Source: Sphingobium lactosutens (GTDB taxonomy: Bacteria > Pseudomonadota > Alphaproteobacteria > Sphingomonadales > Sphingomonadaceae). Taken from it: a DNA stretch of 64,000 nt. The stretch covers positions 1 through 64,000 of the forward strand of contig NZ_QJQX01000013.1 in the NCBI RefSeq assembly GCF_013393185.1. Direction: 5' to 3'. The translations under genes were made by a program, and so were the position numbers. Under the pieces are notes generated by a model. It made no database searches and was not told the origin of the DNA. It was given only the letters and a program-made list of their open reading frames with translations. Every line of letters begins with the position of its first letter. Within the stretch, counting starts at the first letter, position 1. Shown in pieces: positions 1 through 7,874 of the stretch.

Positions 1-11
1 AACGACCAGTT

Positions 12-224
12 TCAGACCTTAGAACCGTTCCGGGTCCGCTCAGAAAGCTGCCGCTTGGCCTGCGCGATTGCTTCCTTCAGCTTGCTGTATCGGAATGCGC
101 CAACGCTAAAGGAGTCGATCGGTCGGCGCAAAATCCCAAGGTTCGCCATTTCGGTCACTTCCGCTTCAGAGAGTGGTGCTAGCCCCAGTCCCGGTCCATT
201 TCCCAGTTCCACATTCGTTGTCAC
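12..224 (-). CDS. small hypothetical protein, 70 aa
   Basis: I do not recognise this protein. It starts at GTG, which overlaps the stop of the upstream 154-aa gene as GTGA, so the two are probably translationally coupled. The product is soluble, with no signal peptide or membrane segment. Its C-terminal half (from about residue 40) is rich in Lys/Arg/Gln and probably helical. The stretch is clearly less GC-rich than most of the window, which suggests accessory DNA. The reading frame is complete inside the window. Confidence 0.55.
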   Translation of the reverse strand: MTTNVELGNGPGLGLAPLSEAEVTEMANLGILRRPIDSFSVGAFRYSKLKEAIAQAKRQLSERTRNGSKV

Positions 225-685
225 GATGCATTCTCCGTGCGAGCAGCATGCGACATAGCAACTATCTTTGCCCGATCTTGCCTCAGGAATCGGCTACGAT
301 TCTGGAATGCCTTGCCGCTGACTTGGCCGTCGGCAAACTCGCGCGCTAACAAGCGCTCGTTCCTTTCCACAACTCTCTTTAAGGCCTTGAGGCTTTCGCC
401 ATAATCAGCCGTTTTCCCTGCACGTTCCTGGGCGAAGACATGGGGGCCATGCTCAGGATACGGAGTAGCGTTGACTAGCTGCCGGGTATGTAGAGAGGCG
501 TCGCGATGAAATTCATACGCCGCACCGCTTACAGCTATTTCAGCGTTCATAATGGAAATTTGCTCTTGCGCGAGCAAGGAATTGAGGTCGCGATGTTGCC
601 AATCAGGCTGAACACATCCGCCATCGTCTTCCCACGAGTTTATACTGAGGTCGCGTGAAGAAGTGTTATCTTTCGGCCGGGCCAT
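221..685 (-). CDS. hypothetical protein, 154 aa
   Basis: This soluble protein belongs to no family I recognise. The C-terminal half (about residues 95-150) is strongly charged and probably helical, with many Arg/Lys. The N-terminal part is polar, with an acidic patch at EDDGG. It is the first gene of a two-gene unit whose second start codon overlaps its stop. Codon use is less GC-biased than in the housekeeping genes downstream. A phage or island origin is possible but no phage hallmark gene is visible. Confidence 0.5.
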   Translation of the reverse strand: MARPKDNTSSRDLSINSWEDDGGCVQPDWQHRDLNSLLAQEQISIMNAEIAVSGAAYEFHRDASLHTRQLVNATPYPEHGPHVFAQERAGKTADYGESLKALKRVVERNERLLAREFADGQVSGKAFQNRSRFLRQDRAKIVAMSHAARTENAS

Positions 686-1249
686 AATGCTGCTCCTCTG
701 CGTTTAAGCGGGAGCGCGTCACATCTCTCAGCCGTCCACATGCTGAATTTGCTGAACGGTGGAGGATAGATGGTAAGTCGGTCAGCAAATTACAATCAGT
801 ATGGCGGGAGCGTGCGTGGTTCGCTCTGTCCATCGGATCACCGAAAGCGGCTGTTCCCCTTTCCACCCATCCCGGTCGGCACCTTGGCGCTGCCGCAAGC
901 CGCCTTGCGCCGCTGCGGAGGAGAACTCCTGTGCTATAATGCTGGTGCTGCGCATAAAAACTGGGCCGACCCGTCCAGTCGGCCCAAGTCGGAGTCTCTT
1001 CGTCAAAAGAACCTCCGGGTCGCCATTTGAATGTAAGCAATCATCAGGATTCGGATTGTACAATCCGGACATCACGAAGTATTTTTGTGACATTAGACAA
1101 AATATTTATAAAACAGGACAATAGCTTAATTTAAGTAATTGATATAAAAGAAGTTTAGACAAATTTCAGGCCCGTTGACGGAAAAGCGCGAATCATGCAG
1201 TTTCCGCTACGGCAGTCGAGAAAACATCGACGCCAGGGAGAGGATGCCA
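686..1249. other. gene-poor AT-richer interval
   Basis: About 560 bases without a convincing gene. Several overlapping open frames of 86-124 codons run through it on both strands, but none has a good ribosome binding site or recognisable protein. It holds a strong hairpin (953-986). A very AT-rich tract at about 1085-1170, including a short palindrome CTTAATTTAAG, may be the promoter region of the following gene. Confidence 0.4.
953..986 (-). terminator. intrinsic terminator, minus strand
   Basis: A perfect 9-bp stem (TGGGCCGAC at 962-970 with GTCGGCCCA at 978-986, 7-base loop) is followed on the minus strand by a run of five T. This is a textbook factor-independent terminator for transcription coming from about position 1100. 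No clear gene is seen just upstream of it, so it may end a small RNA or a decayed gene. Confidence 0.6.
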
Positions 1250-1501
1250 ATGAACCGAATTCAGCCGAATTCCGGAAAGCTTTTTCATAAGCTTTTAATT
1301 CGATGCCTGGCCGAACAACATCAGCCTACCGAAGAAGAGATAGATTTGGTGGCCGGCAAGATATGGCAGGACAGCCATGGCTCCGCCACCGGCCAGCCCT
1401 GGCCGGATGTGGTCCGCGGCAGCGATGCCCACAGGCAGATGATCGAAGCGGCCATGATGGCGCTGGGTACCCCCGTGCGGAGCGCGGTAGCGATCCAATA
1501 G
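1250..1501 (+). CDS. small hypothetical protein, 83 aa
   Basis: I do not recognise this protein. The start was placed at ATG 1250 because an AGGGAGAGG ribosome binding site ends 6 bases before it. An ATG at 1244 sits directly on that site, and a longer frame opens at 1175. The product is soluble and mildly acidic in its middle part. It follows the AT-rich tract and is the last gene before the uniformly GC-rich backbone begins. Confidence 0.5.
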   Translation: MNRIQPNSGKLFHKLLIRCLAEQHQPTEEEIDLVAGKIWQDSHGSATGQPWPDVVRGSDAHRQMIEAAMMALGTPVRSAVAIQ

Positions 1502-1665
1502 CCCCGAACCGGCGGATGCGACCGGCTTCTTCGTCGCATTGCCGCGCCGCCCAGGCCGCCGAAGAGGAAGGGACTGACACCCGGCGATGAGGCGGAGGGA
1601 GGCGTGAGGCCTTTCTCCCTTCCTCCGGCTCGACATCGCCCCGCCCTTCCGCCAAAGGCGGCGGC

Positions 1666-2562
1666 ATGTTCGGTCTTGTCGCCTCCATCCTCTTCGTCCT
1701 GATCTGGTCCACCGGCTTCATCGTCGCGCGCGCCGTGGTGCCGCATGGCGCGCCGGAACTGGTGCTGGCGGTGCGGCTGAGCGCGACGACGCTGCTACTG
1801 GCGGCAGCGGCTGTCTATGCGCGGCAGGGCTGGCCCCATGGCAGGCGCCTGGGGCTGCACCTGACCGCCGGGGCGATGCTGCATGGCCTCTATCTGACCG
1901 TCAGCTGGTGGGCCGTGAGCCATGGCATGCCGGCCGGGATCATGTCGCTGCTGGGTGCGACCCAGCCACTGATGGTCGCCGTGGCGAGCGTCGCGCTGCT
2001 GGGCGAACGACTGCCGGGACGGGCCTGGGGCGGCCTAGCCATCGCGATCGCCGGCGTGACCTGCGTGCTGCTGCCCGCGATCGAGCGCAGCGGCGCGGGC
2101 GCGGTGCCGGTGATCCCCGCCGTGGCTGGCATCGCGGCGATCATCGCCATGACCGGCGGGACGTTGATCCAGCGCGGCGCGATTGCCGGCGATCCGATCC
2201 TGATGTCGGGTGCGGCGCAGAATCTGGGCGGTGCGCTGGTGGCGATCATGGCGACGCTGATCGTGGGCGAATGGCGCTGGGACAATGATCCGATCCTGTG
2301 GATCGGGCTTGGCTGGTCGGTGCTGGGCCTGTCGGCGGCGGGGCTATCGCTGCTGGTATGGCTGGTGCGGCATCAGGGCGCGACGCGCATGTCGATGCTG
2401 TTGCTGCTGGTGCCGCCGCTCGCCGCGATCGAGGCCTGGCTGCTGTTCGGCGAGCGGTTGGGCCCGGTCCAGCTGGCCGGCTTTGCGCTGGCGCTGGGCG
2501 GCGTGCTGCTGGGACGGTCGCGGGGCAAGAAGGCCGAGGCGGAAGTAGCCGAACCCGCCTGA
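1666..2562 (+). CDS. EamA/DMT-family membrane transporter
   Basis: A 298-aa inner-membrane protein of the drug/metabolite transporter superfamily (EamA, RhaT-like). About ten hydrophobic segments are visible as two repeated five-helix halves. The N-terminus has the typical WSTGFIVAR motif of EamA proteins, and ELVLAVRL lies in the second helix region. Such proteins usually export amino acids or other metabolites; the substrate cannot be read from sequence. The last 15 residues are charged (GKKAEAEVAE) and should be cytoplasmic. The gene stands alone on the plus strand. The start is the first in-frame ATG before the first membrane helix; no strong ribosome binding site is visible. Confidence 0.85.
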   Translation: MFGLVASILFVLIWSTGFIVARAVVPHGAPELVLAVRLSATTLLLAAAAVYARQGWPHGRRLGLHLTAGAMLHGLYLTVSWWAVSHGMPAGIMSLLGATQPLMVAVASVALLGERLPGRAWGGLAIAIAGVTCVLLPAIERSGAGAVPVIPAVAGIAAIIAMTGGTLIQRGAIAGDPILMSGAAQNLGGALVAIMATLIVGEWRWDNDPILWIGLGWSVLGLSAAGLSLLVWLVRHQGATRMSMLLLLVPPLAAIEAWLLFGERLGPVQLAGFALALGGVLLGRSRGKKAEAEVAEPA

Positions 2563-2667
2563 GCATCGCCCCCCCCGCTTCCCGGCAGGCCCGAAGCGAA
2601 CGGAGATGCGTCATATGCGCGTCACGGGCTGAAACATTGGCGTCACCATCCTGCGCCAGAATGGGCC

Positions 2668-3591
2668 ATGAGCAAGCGTCCGCCCTCCCTCCCCGCCCAG
2701 GCCGCCGACATGCGGTTGCAGATGGCGTTGCGCCAGATAGATTTCAGCACCGCGCCCGGACCGCAGCCGGCCGAAGACGCGCTTGCGCTTCGGCGTCGCG
2801 ACTGGCTGCTGGACGTGCAGGAACGGCAGCGGGCGCTCTCCCCCTATGCCTCCGGCCTGCTGACGGCGGACAATCTGTCGGGGGAGGATTTTCTCCACGG
2901 CTTCTATGCGGCGGGGCGGCCGGTGCTGATCAAGGGGATGATGGCGGGCTGGCCGGCGCTGGACCGCTGGACGCCCGACTATCTGGCCGAAGCGGTCGGC
3001 GACGCGATGGTCGAATATCAGGGCGGGCGCAGCGCCGCGGGCGATTATGAACTGGCCAAGGATCGGCACAGGCGACGCGCGCCATTTCGCGACTTCATCG
3101 CGCTGGTGCGGGACGGCGGCAATGACGCCTATCTGACGGCCTATAACAGCGCGGCCAATGGCCCGGCGCTGGCGCCGCTACAGCCCGACTTGGGGACAAT
3201 CGACGCCTATCTGACGCGCGCGCCGGGGATGCTGTGGATCGGCGGCGAAGGCGCGTTCACGCCGCTGCATTTCGACCTGACCAACAATCTGCTGGCGCAG
3301 GTGACAGGGACCAAGCGCGTGATCCTGATCCCGCCGTCGCAGACGAAGCGGCTGGCGCACCGCACCCATGTGTTCAGCGACGTGCGGGACGTGACCGACG
3401 CGGCGCGGCTGGCGGCTTATCCGCAGGCTCGGGATGTTCTGCGCTACGAGGTGCTGCTGGGACCGGGCGACCTGCTCTTCATCCCGATCGGCTGGTGGCA
3501 TCAGGTGCGATCGGAAAGCTTTTCGACCATGCTGACCTATACCGGATTCCATTGGCCCAATGCCGGGCATGAGGGCTACCCTGCCGGATAG
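2668..3591 (+). CDS. cupin-like (JmjC-type) Fe(II) oxygenase domain protein
   Basis: A 307-aa soluble protein of the cupin_8/JmjC-like group, which contains 2-oxoglutarate and Fe(II)-dependent hydroxylases. The metal triad is visible as H201-x-D203 in PLHFDLTNN and H278 in GWWHQV. Lys217 after the first motif (TKRVILIPP) lies where 2-oxoglutarate-binding residues occur in this fold. The family also has the N-terminal 'RPVLIKG' strand seen at residues 84-90. In sphingomonads such proteins often lie near TonB receptors or tryptophan halogenases, but not here. The substrate is unknown. The stop codon touches the first arm of the inverted repeat at 3590-3731. Confidence 0.8.
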   Translation: MSKRPPSLPAQAADMRLQMALRQIDFSTAPGPQPAEDALALRRRDWLLDVQERQRALSPYASGLLTADNLSGEDFLHGFYAAGRPVLIKGMMAGWPALDRWTPDYLAEAVGDAMVEYQGGRSAAGDYELAKDRHRRRAPFRDFIALVRDGGNDAYLTAYNSAANGPALAPLQPDLGTIDAYLTRAPGMLWIGGEGAFTPLHFDLTNNLLAQVTGTKRVILIPPSQTKRLAHRTHVFSDVRDVTDAARLAAYPQARDVLRYEVLLGPGDLLFIPIGWWHQVRSESFSTMLTYTGFHWPNAGHEGYPAG

Positions 3592-3731
3592 GGTTAGCCG
3601 GGAGTCAGTTCAGGCGGGCCTGCAAAGCGCGCTTTTCTGCGTTCCGGTGCTCACGTACTTAAGTACGCTGCGCTCCGGTACTCGAAAATCACACTTTTCG
3701 GCTCCACCTGAACTGACTCTCGACTAACCCT
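3590..3731. repeat. nested inverted-repeat element (REP/MITE-like)
   Basis: Outer arms AGGGTTAG (3590-3597) and CTAACCCT (3724-3731) are complementary, followed inward by GAGTCAGTTCAGG (3602-3614) and CCTGAACTGACTC (3707-3719). The centre contains the palindrome CGTACTTAAGTACG (3654-3667), flanked by two similar TGCGyTCCGGTrCTC segments (y=C/T, r=A/G). The element starts in the stop codon of the cupin gene and fills the space before the convergent chorismate mutase gene, so it may also act as a bidirectional terminator. Confidence 0.75.
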
Positions 3732-3755
3732 AATTCAGAAAGCTCGATCGCGCTT

Positions 3756-4073
3756 TCAGCCCTCGCGCAGCCGTTCGTGGTGGCGGATCACTTCGTCGAT
3801 GATGAAGCGCAGGAATTTCTCGGTGAAGTCCGGGTCCAGATTCGCGTCGAGCGCGAGCTGGCGCAGGCGGGCGATCTGGCGTTCCTCGCGGCCGGGATCG
3901 GCGGGGGGCAGATCGTGAGTCGCCTTATACTCGCCGACGGCCTGCGTGACCTTGAACCGCTCGGCCAGCATGAACACCAGCGCCGCGTCGATATTGTCGA
4001 TGCTTTCGCGATAGCGTGTCAAAGTCTCGTCCACTTGGGCCTCCGGTTCCAGATGGCGCGCTTTTTGCCGCAT
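3756..4073 (-). CDS. chorismate mutase (AroQ type)
   Basis: A 105-aa AroQ-fold enzyme converting chorismate to prephenate for phenylalanine and tyrosine synthesis. The family pattern is clear: R22 in RYRESIDNIDAAL, R39 in AERF, K50 in GEYK, and R62/E63 in GREERQ match the active-site residues of the E. coli P-protein mutase domain. The length fits a free-standing mutase rather than a fusion. It is read divergently from the polyprenyl synthase gene with only 63 bases between the starts. The other gene end faces the inverted repeat at 3590-3731. Confidence 0.9.
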   Translation of the reverse strand: MRQKARHLEPEAQVDETLTRYRESIDNIDAALVFMLAERFKVTQAVGEYKATHDLPPADPGREERQIARLRQLALDANLDPDFTEKFLRFIIDEVIRHHERLREG

Positions 4074-4136
4074 CCGGCGGCGGGCGCAAGCTATTCCCGC
4101 TTGCGTTTAGCTTTTTGCCCCGCCACATGACGCGGC

Positions 4137-5165
4137 ATGACAGCACCCGCCCCCGGTAACGTCCATCCGATTGGTCGCGCAAAAGCGGAGCCATCGCTCA
4201 CGCCCATCCTGAACCTGGTCGCCGACGGCATGAACCAGGTCAACGCCGTCATCCTGGACCGGATGCAGTCGCGCATTCCGCTGATCCCCGAACTGGCGGG
4301 CCATCTGATCGCCGGCGGCGGCAAGCGGCTGCGGCCGATGCTGACGCTCGCCTGCGCCGATCTGGTCGGCTATGCGGGCAGCCGCCACTATAAACTGGCC
4401 GCCGCGGTCGAGTTCATCCACACCGCCACCCTGCTGCACGATGATGTCGTCGACGGATCGGGCCTGCGCCGGGGCCGCAAGACCGCGAACATCATCTGGG
4501 GCAACAGCGCCAGCGTACTGGTGGGCGATTTCCTCTTCTCCCGCTCGTTCGAGCTGATGGTCGAGGCCGAGTCGCTCAAGGTGCTCAAGATCCTGTCCAA
4601 CGCATCGGCCGTGATCGCCGAGGGCGAGGTCAACCAGCTGACCGCCCAGCGCAAGATCGACACCAGCGAAGAACAATATCTGGATATCATCGGCGCAAAG
4701 ACCGCCGCCCTGTTCGCCGCTGCCTGCCGCATTTCCGCCGTGGTCGCCGATCGCAGCGAGGGCGAGGAGCAGGCGCTGGACGTCTATGGCCGGAACCTTG
4801 GCATCGCCTTCCAGCTGATCGACGACGCGATCGACTATGAATCGGACGGCGCGACCATGGGCAAGGATGCGGGCGACGATTTCCGCGACGGCAAGGTGAC
4901 GCTGCCGGTGATCCTGGCCTATGCGCGCGGGTCGGAGGAAGATCGCGCCTTCTGGAAGGCAGCGATCGCCGGCCACAAGATCAGCGACGAAGATCTGGCC
5001 CACGCCACCGGGCTGCTGCGCAAGACCGGCGCGATCGCCGACACGATGGCGCGCGCACGCCATTACGGCCAGCGGGCGATCGACGCGCTGGGCATGTTCG
5101 ATGCCGGCAAGGCCAAAGCGGCCCTTACCGAAGCGGTGGAGTTCGCTATAGCGCGGGCCTATTGA
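4137..5165 (+). CDS. polyprenyl (octaprenyl/decaprenyl) diphosphate synthase
   Basis: A 342-aa trans-isoprenyl diphosphate synthase that should make the long side chain of ubiquinone by adding isopentenyl diphosphate to an allylic starter. It has GGKRLRP (61-67), the first aspartate-rich motif DDVVD (102-106) within LLHDDVVDGSGLRRG, and the second motif DDAID (229-233). The small residues before the first motif (A97, T98 in FIHTATLLHDD) fit a long-chain enzyme. Sphingomonads mostly use Q-10, so a decaprenyl product is plausible but not shown. The start is an ATG 63 bases from the divergent chorismate mutase start. Confidence 0.88.
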   Translation: MTAPAPGNVHPIGRAKAEPSLTPILNLVADGMNQVNAVILDRMQSRIPLIPELAGHLIAGGGKRLRPMLTLACADLVGYAGSRHYKLAAAVEFIHTATLLHDDVVDGSGLRRGRKTANIIWGNSASVLVGDFLFSRSFELMVEAESLKVLKILSNASAVIAEGEVNQLTAQRKIDTSEEQYLDIIGAKTAALFAAACRISAVVADRSEGEEQALDVYGRNLGIAFQLIDDAIDYESDGATMGKDAGDDFRDGKVTLPVILAYARGSEEDRAFWKAAIAGHKISDEDLAHATGLLRKTGAIADTMARARHYGQRAIDALGMFDAGKAKAALTEAVEFAIARAY

Positions 5166-5276
5166 GGCTTTCGGGCGCCTGATCGTTCGATCTGACGCCA
5201 TCCCCTGACAAAGAAAGTAGAGGGCTTCGACTTAGCTCAGCCCGAATGGGCGAGAGGGCGGAGCCTGACTCCGGCC

Positions 5277-6056
5277 ATGATCCTGTCCCCCGAAACCATC
5301 GCCTTCCTCATGGCCGCCGCGCTGATGGCCGGGTGCATCGATGCGATGGCGGGCGGCGGCGGCCTGATCGCCCTGCCCGCGCTGCTGGCCGCCGGCGTGC
5401 CGCCGGTGCAGGCGGTGGCGACCAACAAGTTGCAATCCAGCCTCGGCACCTTCGGCGCCTGCGTCGCCTATGCGCGGCGGGGGCATATGGACCTGAAGAC
5501 CTATAAATGGCCGGTGATGGCGGCCTTTGCCGGGTCGGTCGCGGGGGCATGGCTGTTGCAGCGGGTCGATCCGTCGATCCTGGCGGGCCTGATGCCCGCG
5601 CTGCTGATCGCGCTCGCGGCCTATTTCACCTTCTCGCCCAAGCTGAGCGACGCGGATCGTCATGCGCGGGTCGGCATGGCGGCGCTGTCGGGCCTGATCG
5701 CCGTGGTCGGCTTTTACGACGGCTTTTTCGGGCCGGGCGCGGGCGCTTTCTACACGACCATCTTCCTCGCGCTGGGCGGCCTTTCCATCCTGCGGGCGAC
5801 GGCGCAGACCAAGGCGGCCAATCTGGCAAGCAACGTCGCGGGCCTGCTGACCATGATCGCGGGCGGTCATGTCATCTGGATCGCGGGCCTCGCCATGGCG
5901 GTGGGCAGCATCACCGGCGGGCAGATCGGTTCCTATCTGGCGATGCGCTTCGGATCGCGCCTGATCAAGCCGCTGCTGATCGTGATGTCGCTGGCGCTGA
6001 CCGCCAAGATGCTGCTGGACCCGAAGAACCCGATCCATATCTATCTGTTCGGGTGA
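5277..6056 (+). CDS. TSUP-family permease (TauE/SafE)
   Basis: A 259-aa integral membrane protein of the sulfite exporter TauE/SafE family. About eight hydrophobic segments and the paired family motifs are visible: an N-terminal GCIDAMAGGGGLIALPALLAAG with VATNKLQSS, and a second-half GFYDGFFGPGAGAF. Members move sulfite, sulfoacetate or other organic anions; the substrate here is unknown. The gene follows a short degraded copy of an intergenic repeat (about 5226-5250) and is convergent with the hybrid kinase gene downstream. Confidence 0.87.
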   Translation: MILSPETIAFLMAAALMAGCIDAMAGGGGLIALPALLAAGVPPVQAVATNKLQSSLGTFGACVAYARRGHMDLKTYKWPVMAAFAGSVAGAWLLQRVDPSILAGLMPALLIALAAYFTFSPKLSDADRHARVGMAALSGLIAVVGFYDGFFGPGAGAFYTTIFLALGGLSILRATAQTKAANLASNVAGLLTMIAGGHVIWIAGLAMAVGSITGGQIGSYLAMRFGSRLIKPLLIVMSLALTAKMLLDPKNPIHIYLFG

Positions 6057-6080
6057 ACGCAGCTCGCTTCGCTCGCCCCC

Positions 6081-6104
6081 ACCTCTCCCCTGAAGGGGAG
6101 GGGC
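6081..6104. terminator. hairpin between convergent genes
   Basis: CTCCCC (6085-6090) pairs with GGGGAG (6095-6100) across a TGAA loop, and flanking C/G runs can extend the stem. It lies between the ends of the TSUP permease and hybrid kinase genes. A similar C-rich/G-rich hairpin lies between gcvH and gcvPA near 19108-19130, so this is likely one of a dispersed family of small hairpins. Confidence 0.45.
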
Positions 6105-6105
6105 T

Positions 6106-7719
6106 TTAGCTTTCCACTTGCAACAGCGTCACCACCCTGCGGCGCAGTTCTTCCACCGCGAAGGGCTTGGTCAGCACTTCCATGCCATGTTCGATATGGC
6201 CGTGGTTCAGCACCGCATTTTCCGCATAGCCGGTCACGAACAATATCTTGAGATCGCGGCGCAGCACACGGGCGGCGTCGGCGACCTGGCGGCCGTTCAA
6301 TCCGCCCGGCAGGCCGACGTCCGTCACGAGCAGATCGACCTTCGCTCCCGATTCAAGGATGCGCAGGCCCGCCGGTCCGTCGCCCGCCTCCAGGCAATGA
6401 TAGCCAAGGTCGCCAAGCGCATCGCATACCAGCATCCGCACCGAGGGTTCATCGTCGATCACCAGCACGGTTTCACCCGCGTCGGCGTCGATCGCGACAT
6501 CGGTCGGGAGGGGCAGTTCCTCCTCTTCCTCGCCGCGATGGCGGGGCAGATAGATGCAGACCATCGTCCCCTCCCCGGTTTCCGAATAGATGCGGACATG
6601 GCCGTCGCTCTGGCGTGCGAAGCCATAGACCATCGAAAGGCCAAGGCCCGTTCCTTCACCAATCGGCTTGGTGGTGAAGAAGGGATCGAACACCCGGTCG
6701 AGTATCGACTTGTCGATGCCCGTGCCGGTGTCGCTGGTGCAGACGGTGACATATTGGCCGGGCGTCAGCCCATGGTCGCGTGCGGTGCGATCGTCGAGCC
6801 AGCGATTGGCCGTCTCGATCGTGATCTTGCCGCCGTCTGGCATGGCGTCGCGCGCGTTGATGCAGAGATTGAGCAGCGCATTTTCGAGCTGGTTGGCGTC
6901 GACCAGCGCAGGCCAGAGACCGCTGGCGGCAATGGTCTGCACCTCGATCTGCGGACCGACGGTCCGGCGCACCAGTTCCGATACGTCATTGAGCAGCCGG
7001 TTGATGACCGTCGGCTTGGGCGACAATGTCTGGCGACGGGAAAAAGCGAGCAGCCGATGGGTCAGCGCCGCGGCCCGGCGCGTCGCGCCCTGTCCCGCGG
7101 CCAGATATTTCTCGACATCAGCGGTGCGCCCCTGCGCCAGCCGCACGCCGATCATCTCGAACGCGCCGGAAATGCCGGCCAGCAGATTGTTGAAGTCATG
7201 GGCAAGGCCGCCGGTCAACTGGCCCACCGCCTCCATCTTCTGCGCCTGTCGCAGGGCGCTTTCGGCCTCCTCGCGTTCGGCCAGCGCCTGCGCGACGCGC
7301 GCCTCCAGCGTTTCGTTCAGCGCCCGTTGCGCCTTATCCGCAGCGATACGATCGGTGATGTCGTTGAACAGCACCGCGACCTGCCGGTTCTCGAATGGGC
7401 CGACGCGGAAGGAGGAGACTTCGAGATAATGGCCGGTCGCCTCCAGTTCGCGCTGGAAGCGGATCGGCTGGCCGCTATGGAGCACGCTGCCGTAGAGTTC
7501 GACCCAGCCATCGGCCTCGTCCGGCACCATTTCGCGCAGCTTCTGCCCCACGACATTGGGGATGCCGGCATGGCGTTCATAGGCGGCGTTCGCCTCGACA
7601 TGGATATAATCGCTCAGCGGACCGTGCGGCCCATCGAAGAATTCGATGATGCAGAAGCCTTCGTCCATCGTCTCGAACAGAGTGCGGTAACGTTCCGCAT
7701 CCCCGGTCAGGCTTGCCAT
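6106..7719 (-). CDS. PAS-containing hybrid sensor histidine kinase
   Basis: A 537-aa soluble hybrid kinase. Order: PAS domain (about 8-125, ending in the DITDRI motif), coiled coil (126-160), HisKA domain with the phospho-acceptor H174 in GGLAHDFNNLL, ATPase domain with N288 (NLCINARDAM) and GTGLGLS, then a C-terminal receiver with D467 (VTDVGLPGG) and K518 (LTKPF). This layout is typical of HWE-unrelated 'HDFNN' kinases whose receiver passes phosphate to an unknown partner or tunes the kinase. There is no membrane segment, so the PAS domain probably senses an internal signal. It is divergent from hrpB. The window holds a second kinase of the same design at 12616-14607. Confidence 0.88.
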   Translation of the reverse strand: MASLTGDAERYRTLFETMDEGFCIIEFFDGPHGPLSDYIHVEANAAYERHAGIPNVVGQKLREMVPDEADGWVELYGSVLHSGQPIRFQRELEATGHYLEVSSFRVGPFENRQVAVLFNDITDRIAADKAQRALNETLEARVAQALAEREEAESALRQAQKMEAVGQLTGGLAHDFNNLLAGISGAFEMIGVRLAQGRTADVEKYLAAGQGATRRAAALTHRLLAFSRRQTLSPKPTVINRLLNDVSELVRRTVGPQIEVQTIAASGLWPALVDANQLENALLNLCINARDAMPDGGKITIETANRWLDDRTARDHGLTPGQYVTVCTSDTGTGIDKSILDRVFDPFFTTKPIGEGTGLGLSMVYGFARQSDGHVRIYSETGEGTMVCIYLPRHRGEEEEELPLPTDVAIDADAGETVLVIDDEPSVRMLVCDALGDLGYHCLEAGDGPAGLRILESGAKVDLLVTDVGLPGGLNGRQVADAARVLRRDLKILFVTGYAENAVLNHGHIEHGMEVLTKPFAVEELRRRVVTLLQVES

Positions 7720-7874
7720 CTCTTTCCCCCTTCACCGTGCCGCGCCACCCGCACGGAAGCCAACATATATTCGACCGTTGTGCCCGCGTAACGTGCGGAC
7801 AGCCAACTGTTTCCCTGCACGTTCCAAATTTCCGCGCCTTGCGGTTTGACAAAATTGGCGCGAGAGGATCGGCG

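Noticed and set aside
666..1124. several overlapping 86-124-codon frames on both strands
   Set aside because: Mutually overlapping, no ribosome sites, one crosses a strong terminator; none resembles a known protein.
6118..7791. 557-codon plus-strand frame opposite the soluble hybrid kinase
   Set aside because: High-GC shadow with no motif or start signal.
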